This document shows positions 6,218 through 9,813 of a stretch of 9,813 bases of DNA, piece by piece. Made by a program: the position numbers and the translations under genes. Position 1 is the stretch's first letter, and every line of letters begins with the position of its first letter. The stretch is from positions 1 to 9,813 of the forward strand of contig VFKK01000147.1 in NCBI GenBank assembly GCA_009885605.1, given 5' to 3'. The stretch comes from Cyclobacteriaceae bacterium (GTDB taxonomy: Bacteria; Bacteroidota; Bacteroidia; Cytophagales; Cyclobacteriaceae). A model generated the notes under the pieces. That model did not search any database. It was not told where the DNA came from and saw only the letters and a list, made by a program, of their open reading frames with translations.

Positions 6218-8158
6218 TCAGAAAAGTATTCGAAAAGCTTTTTCTCCAAGCTTCAAAGAATCGGAATGAACGAGGTTTTCCCATCGATCACCTTCCCATA
6301 TCTGAACAGTTTCTGGGATTTCGTTTGAAAAATAGAGCTGATTTCGGTCCGAAGAAAACCCAATTGAGCGGAATGGGAAAGCGAGCTTTGTATCCTCTCC
6401 AATTCCTGAGGAAAATTCTCCTGGGAATTGAGGCCATTGATTTGCAATTCGATTTGGATCAACAACAAAACTTATTTCTTCTGAATCCAAACCCTGGTTC
6501 CAGGAATACAACTTTCCATTTGAAGAGAAATCAAACATGTTTCCTTTTTTTCCCTGATAAATAATCAGCTCATTTTCAGGCTTTGAAAGCTCATTTCGAA
6601 GGGAGGAAACAGACCAAAAGAAGATCAGAAAAAAAATAGTCCAAGCGAGATTTCTCTTCTGCCCGAATTCCCAGTTTGACCAAATCAGAATCAGAACCCA
6701 TATCAATATCATCCCCGGAAAACCAATGGTAAGGCGATCAAGTGTACCGAATGGAAACAAATGTATAAGTAATGTTCCCTGATTCTGAAGCCAAACTAAC
6801 CAACTTAATGTCCACCCCAACACTTCACCGAGAATCGGGATCCACCCCACAATCATCAAAGGAACACCCACCTGCATAGTCAGGAATGAAATGGGAATCA
6901 CAAAAAGATTTGCAATTAGAAAGTAGGTTGGGAAAACATGGAAGTAATAAACTGACAGCGGAAAAGTCACCAATTGGGCAGCGATACTTACCGTAGTCAT
7001 TTGCCAGAAGTACTCGCCCACTTTGGACGATGGCAACCACCAATTAAGAATCATAGGCTGGATCAAAACGATTCCGGCTACTGCCAAATAGGAAAGCTGA
7101 AATCCCACGTCAAAGATTACATCTGGATTTACGGTGATCAGAAGCATCGCTGAAAAAGCTAATACATTGTAGATGGAGGGCTTTCGCTCACGCATTTGCC
7201 CAAGGGTAATCAGAGAAAACATCGTGGCTGCCCGCAGTACGGAAGGGGACAAGCCTGTGAGAAATGCATACAACCAGATGATCCCTATCACTCCAACAAG
7301 ATAAAATTTGGTTTGATGTTTTTTCAGGCGAATTATTTTCATCAAAAACAAAAAAATGGCGTAGATAATACCTACATGCAATCCCGAAACGGCTAAAATA
7401 TGCATCACACCTGTTTCTGAATATGCTTCCCGTATTGCCGGATCCAGGTTTTGCTTTTGGCCCAGAAGTAATGCCAATGCCACCTGACGTGATTCCGGAT
7501 CAGGGATTTTAGCCTCCAGCATCAAAACCATTTTTTGTCGGAGGTGATCCAGGAAATACCGGAAATCCGAGCTTTGGGCTGATTCAATAACATTGACTTC
7601 TTTTCCTATAAACTGTCTGTGAAAAATGCCTTTTCTGGCAAGAAAGTCTCTGTAATCAAACTCATTCGGGTTTTTTGGTCCCGGAATTACTTCAGGCGCT
7701 TTGTGGACTAATAAGATTTGACCGGGTAAAAGAGGAGTTCCGATTTGATGGTAAACCAATACTTTTCCCGACGCATCCGACCAGCCTGCGGAAGTTTTTA
7801 CAGATTTCAATTCAAGCAAATTCTCGAATGAATTAGGCTTTTGAAGATCGTATTGGACCACTTCAGCAAGGTATTGGTCAGCAGTTTCAACTTTCTCCAA
7901 TCCTTCCGGAATGCTTTCCTTTTTCACTTGAATCACCAGTGCCCCAAAAAGAACTAACAACGCGTACGCAAGGGCACTTGGCCGAAGAATAGTTTTGATT
8001 TTTTCTTGCCTCGAAATCAGAAAGAAATACCCAAACCACAGGATGAGAATTGAGACAAGAAGAAGCCAAAGTCCGGGGGAATATTGGGATTTGCCCAAAT
8101 ATATCCCCCCTAGCAGGAATGGCAAATACCGTAAAAATGGAAAGTCAGCAAATCTCAT
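6218..8158 (-). CDS. comEC: ComEC/Rec2 family DNA-uptake channel, no metallo-beta-lactamase domain
   Basis: This is an inner-membrane channel that imports single-stranded DNA during natural transformation. The 646-residue product begins with three hydrophobic segments (about 9-22, 28-48, 59-77). A soluble domain of the ComEC N-terminal type follows (about 85-195), containing the hallmark PGPKNPNEFDYRDFL (159-173). The competence core has LALLLGQKQNLD (228-239) and GVMHILAVSGLHVG (250-263), then about ten membrane segments to residue 519. The remaining 125 residues are soluble and strand-rich and lack any HxHxDH metal motif, so the nuclease-like domain of Bacillus ComEC is absent. It starts at the ATG at 8158, behind an AT-rich stretch (8159-8196) with a TTG but no clear -7 box. 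It ends 60 bases before the crotonase gene. No disruption is visible. Confidence 0.93.
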   Translation of the reverse strand: MRFADFPFLRYLPFLLGGIYLGKSQYSPGLWLLLVSILILWFGYFFLISRQEKIKTILRPSALAYALLVLFGALVIQVKKESIPEGLEKVETADQYLAEVVQYDLQKPNSFENLLELKSVKTSAGWSDASGKVLVYHQIGTPLLPGQILLVHKAPEVIPGPKNPNEFDYRDFLARKGIFHRQFIGKEVNVIESAQSSDFRYFLDHLRQKMVLMLEAKIPDPESRQVALALLLGQKQNLDPAIREAYSETGVMHILAVSGLHVGIIYAIFLFLMKIIRLKKHQTKFYLVGVIGIIWLYAFLTGLSPSVLRAATMFSLITLGQMRERKPSIYNVLAFSAMLLITVNPDVIFDVGFQLSYLAVAGIVLIQPMILNWWLPSSKVGEYFWQMTTVSIAAQLVTFPLSVYYFHVFPTYFLIANLFVIPISFLTMQVGVPLMIVGWIPILGEVLGWTLSWLVWLQNQGTLLIHLFPFGTLDRLTIGFPGMILIWVLILIWSNWEFGQKRNLAWTIFFLIFFWSVSSLRNELSKPENELIIYQGKKGNMFDFSSNGKLYSWNQGLDSEEISFVVDPNRIANQWPQFPGEFSSGIGEDTKLAFPFRSIGFSSDRNQLYFSNEIPETVQIWEGDRWENLVHSDSLKLGEKAFRILF

Positions 8159-8196
8159 GTGTAAAAAATTAAAGATTTAAGATAAGCTTTTTTGAC

Positions 8197-8223
8197 AAAA
8201 AAAAGAGCCCTTTACGGGCTCTT
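8197..8223 (-). terminator. Intrinsic terminator of the outer-membrane protein gene
   Basis: An 8-bp perfect stem, AAGAGCCC/GGGCTCTT (8203-8210 with 8216-8223), encloses a 5-base loop and is followed on the minus strand by eight T (8204-8197). It starts 23 bases after the stop of the beta-barrel gene, which fits Rho-independent termination. It separates that gene from comEC. Confidence 0.9.
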
Positions 8224-8246
8224 AGTATTTTACAGATAGTTGATTA

Positions 8247-8810
8247 TCAAAATCTATATCCTAAACTGAATCCTGCATTTGGCTCAATTCTGGTGAATTT
8301 GTTTGCCACTTCATCACTGAAACCACGGGCTATACTGGCATAAGGTCCAAAAGCAAAGTTTTCGGTCACTTCCCACTTATACCCTAACCCTGCTCCAAAA
8401 ATAAAAGCTGTCATGTCTGTGGTGGTGATATCACCGTCATTGTTTTCCTCAAAGTCACCAAAACGAATCTTTGCAAAAGGAAAAAGATAGAATCTGCCAC
8501 TTTCTCCATTTCCAAAATAGAAATTCATTCCGGTCTGGATTGAATTGGTTTTGTACTCCTTTCCTTTTGCTTCAGAATTGTATCCAAAACGATCGTTAAT
8601 ATGCACTTGAAAGTCGAGAGAGTGAGTTTCGCTAAGATATCTCTCATAGCCAACCTCGACCGAACCCAAAACAATCAGGTTTAAGAAATTGACCTTTATT
8701 TCATTTGAGAAATCCCTGCTTAAGAGTGAACTACTCGATAGAACCTGCTGGGCCTGACTGAAAGATAGAATTCCCACTAAAAGAGCGAGGGTAAAAAACG
8801 TTTTTTTCAT
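8247..8810 (-). CDS. Small outer-membrane beta-barrel protein
   Basis: This is a secreted protein, probably an integral outer-membrane barrel of unknown role. From the ATG at 8810 it has 187 residues with a clear Sec signal peptide (MKK, hydrophobic core, cleavage likely after SFSQA at residue 20). The mature part alternates hydrophobic and polar residues in short strands rich in Tyr, Phe and Gly: VEVGYERYL, SIQTGMNFYFG, RFYLFPFAKIRFG, MTAFIFGAGLGYKW, FAFGPYASIARG and FSLGYRF. It ends in Phe, the usual signal for BAM-mediated insertion. About eight strands fit the general OmpA/OmpX-like small-barrel type. An in-frame ATG at 8834 would put eight extra residues before the signal peptide and is less likely. 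The gap to the GNAT stop is 36 bases; I see no convincing promoter in it. A strong terminator follows. Confidence 0.85.
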   Translation of the reverse strand: MKKTFFTLALLVGILSFSQAQQVLSSSSLLSRDFSNEIKVNFLNLIVLGSVEVGYERYLSETHSLDFQVHINDRFGYNSEAKGKEYKTNSIQTGMNFYFGNGESGRFYLFPFAKIRFGDFEENNDGDITTTDMTAFIFGAGLGYKWEVTENFAFGPYASIARGFSDEVANKFTRIEPNAGFSLGYRF

Positions 8811-8846
8811 TATACGATATGTTGGTTGCCACATAAACTACAATGG

Positions 8847-9281
8847 TCAAGCCAATTTCATTTTATAATGAAGAATTTTACACTCTTCGAATATATCTCC
8901 CTCTTTTTCAAACCCGAATTTTGAATACAAAGGCACTGCAGTCAGTTGGGAATGAAGATATTTGAGTTTGCCGATTGCATTGGGGTTAGTAGAAATATCA
9001 TTCAAAACTTCTGCTACAAGCGCTTGGCCAATACCTTTTCCCCGGGCTTCTTTCAAAACGGCGAATCGTTCGAGTTTTACTCCATTTTGGGTAAATCTCC
9101 ATCTTGCCGTTCCAACAGGGTCTCCGTCCAGCTTTGCCAAAAAATGAGTCGAAGTTTCTTCAAACTCGTCGTATTCCGCAGCCGGATCCACTTCCTGCTC
9201 GATGACAAATACTTCTTCCCTTATTTTAAAAGCTGATTTTAGCTCCTCCTCTTTGGTGGTTTTATTTACCTGAAGGCTCAT
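8847..9281 (-). CDS. GNAT N-acetyltransferase, ElaA/YjcF-like
   Basis: The product is an acetyl-CoA-dependent N-acyltransferase of unknown substrate, 144 residues, a single GNAT domain. The N-terminal signature IREEVFVIEQEVDPAAEYDEFE (20-41) is typical of the ElaA/YjcF subgroup. Strand beta-4, KLERFAVL (69-76), leads into the acetyl-CoA pyrophosphate-binding loop EARGKGIGQALV (78-89). LHSQLTAVPLYSKFGF (109-124) holds the usual Tyr on the following helix, and the closing GDIFEECKILHYKM also fits the subgroup. The ATG at 9281 overlaps the end of the phoH-like gene by 20 bases; no later Met before residue 141 could serve as start. The overlap suggests co-transcription and translational coupling with the ATPase gene. 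The function in vivo cannot be inferred from this pairing. Confidence 0.88.
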   Translation of the reverse strand: MSLQVNKTTKEEELKSAFKIREEVFVIEQEVDPAAEYDEFEETSTHFLAKLDGDPVGTARWRFTQNGVKLERFAVLKEARGKGIGQALVAEVLNDISTNPNAIGKLKYLHSQLTAVPLYSKFGFEKEGDIFEECKILHYKMKLA

Positions 9282-9813
9282 TTCTGTGCTGTTCTTTATC
9301 TACTTGATCTTTTTCGTATGCTTCGATAATGGCTTTCACCAATTTATGTCGAATCACATCCTTGCCGCTCAGGCTCACGACGCCGATTCCTTTGACATCC
9401 TTCAGGATTTTCAAAGCTTCTGACAAACCTGACTTTTGGCGAATCGGCAAATCGACCTGAGTTTGATCTCCCGTGATGATCACTTTTGAATTGGGTCCCA
9501 TTCGTGTCAGGAACATTTTGATCTGCTCCTGAGTCGTATTCTGAGCTTCGTCCAGCAAGACAAAAGCATCATGAAGAGTCCTTCCTCTCATGTAAGCCAA
9601 AGGTGCTATTTCAATTACTCTCGTTTCCTGATAGTATTTCAGCTTTTCCGGCGGCACCATATCTTGCAAGGCATCGTATATCGGTCTCAAATAAGGATCG
9701 AGTTTCTCCTGAAGATCTCCCGGCAAGAAGCCGAGATTTTCTCCTGCTTCCACAGCCGGCCTTGTAATGATGATTCTTTTTACTTCTCTGTTTTTCAATG
9801 CTCGCACCGCCAA
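9262..9813 (-). CDS. phoH: PhoH-like ATPase (YbeZ family), 5' end outside the window
   Basis: About 183 C-terminal residues are present. The gene enters from beyond 9813, so the first residue seen is a Leu codon (TTG), not a start. The segment AVRALKNREVKRIIITRPAV is what normally follows the PhoH Walker A motif, which must lie just outside. Inside the fragment are EAGENLGFLPGDLQEKLDPYLRP (22-44), PLAYMRGRTLHDAFVLLDEAQN with Walker B (71-92), and the sensor-like ITGDQTQVDLP (113-123). The family is a cytosolic nucleotide-binding protein often encoded next to ybeY and linked to RNA and ribosome metabolism. Only the GNAT gene is seen as downstream neighbour here. The C-terminal tail (KDQVDKEQHRNEPSGK) is charged and probably disordered. 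Confidence 0.95.
   Translation of the reverse strand: MAVRALKNREVKRIIITRPAVEAGENLGFLPGDLQEKLDPYLRPIYDALQDMVPPEKLKYYQETRVIEIAPLAYMRGRTLHDAFVLLDEAQNTTQEQIKMFLTRMGPNSKVIITGDQTQVDLPIRQKSGLSEALKILKDVKGIGVVSLSGKDVIRHKLVKAIIEAYEKDQVDKEQHRNEPSGK

Noticed and set aside
6136..6564. Plus-strand open frame of 142 codons running across the gap and into the 3' end of comEC
   Set aside because: It is antisense to a clearly coded comEC C-terminus, its translation is low-complexity and Phe/Leu/Lys-rich without a recognisable domain, and it spans the promoter region of the crotonase gene.
8811..8834. ATG extending the outer-membrane protein by eight residues
   Set aside because: It would place WQPTYRI before a standard MKK signal peptide; the ATG at 8810 gives a normal Sec signal.
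1..9813. CRISPR array, IS element, prophage, tRNA or rRNA gene, riboswitch
   Set aside because: I found no spaced direct repeats, transposase, terminal inverted repeats, cloverleaf or rRNA-like sequence; coding is continuous with gaps under 100 bases.

Overview
The window looks like an ordinary chromosomal segment of a Bacteroidota bacterium. The best guess is Cytophagales, in the neighbourhood of Cyclobacteriaceae/Algoriphagus. This rests on the style of the proteins (Sua5-type TsaC, a MBL-less ComEC, a lipoprotein with TPR repeats, a small beta-barrel ending in Phe), on the near absence of Shine-Dalgarno sequences, and on a match to the Bacteroidota -7 promoter box TAnnTTTG. Taxonomy is inference from family resemblance; no search was run. 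Every complete gene lies on the minus strand, so the transcriptional order runs from high to low coordinates. There is no tRNA, rRNA, IS element, CRISPR array or prophage, and no intergenic gap exceeds about 100 bases.

Layout in the direction of transcription. (1) 9813-8847: the 3' part of a PhoH-like ATPase, cut by the window edge, overlapped by a small ElaA/YjcF-type GNAT acetyltransferase. (2) 8810-8247: a secreted outer-membrane beta-barrel protein ending at a strong intrinsic terminator (8223-8197). (3) 8158-6218: the ComEC/Rec2 DNA-uptake channel, without a metallo-beta-lactamase domain. (4) 6157-1882: a tightly packed five-gene unit with touching or overlapping ends. It holds a crotonase-fold enzyme resembling methylglutaconyl-CoA hydratase, a RecQ helicase, an unrecognised 204-residue protein, a NUDIX hydrolase and a hotdog thioesterase. 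(5) 1840-166: a TPR lipoprotein followed one base later by TsaC/Sua5, the threonylcarbamoyl-AMP synthase for tRNA t6A. (6) 1-68: possibly the last codons of a convergent plus-strand gene.

The genes are mostly housekeeping (tRNA modification, DNA repair, acyl-CoA chemistry, DNA uptake, envelope) and do not form one obvious pathway. I see no new defence, mobile or biosynthetic system. The points most worth checking are: a perfect FNR/CRP-family half-site palindrome (TTGAT-N4-ATCAA) just before the crotonase gene, overlapping its probable -7 box; a RecQ whose zinc cluster sits about 160 residues later than in canonical RecQ; loss of one of the two crotonase glutamates; and the unrecognised protein locked between recQ and the NUDIX gene.
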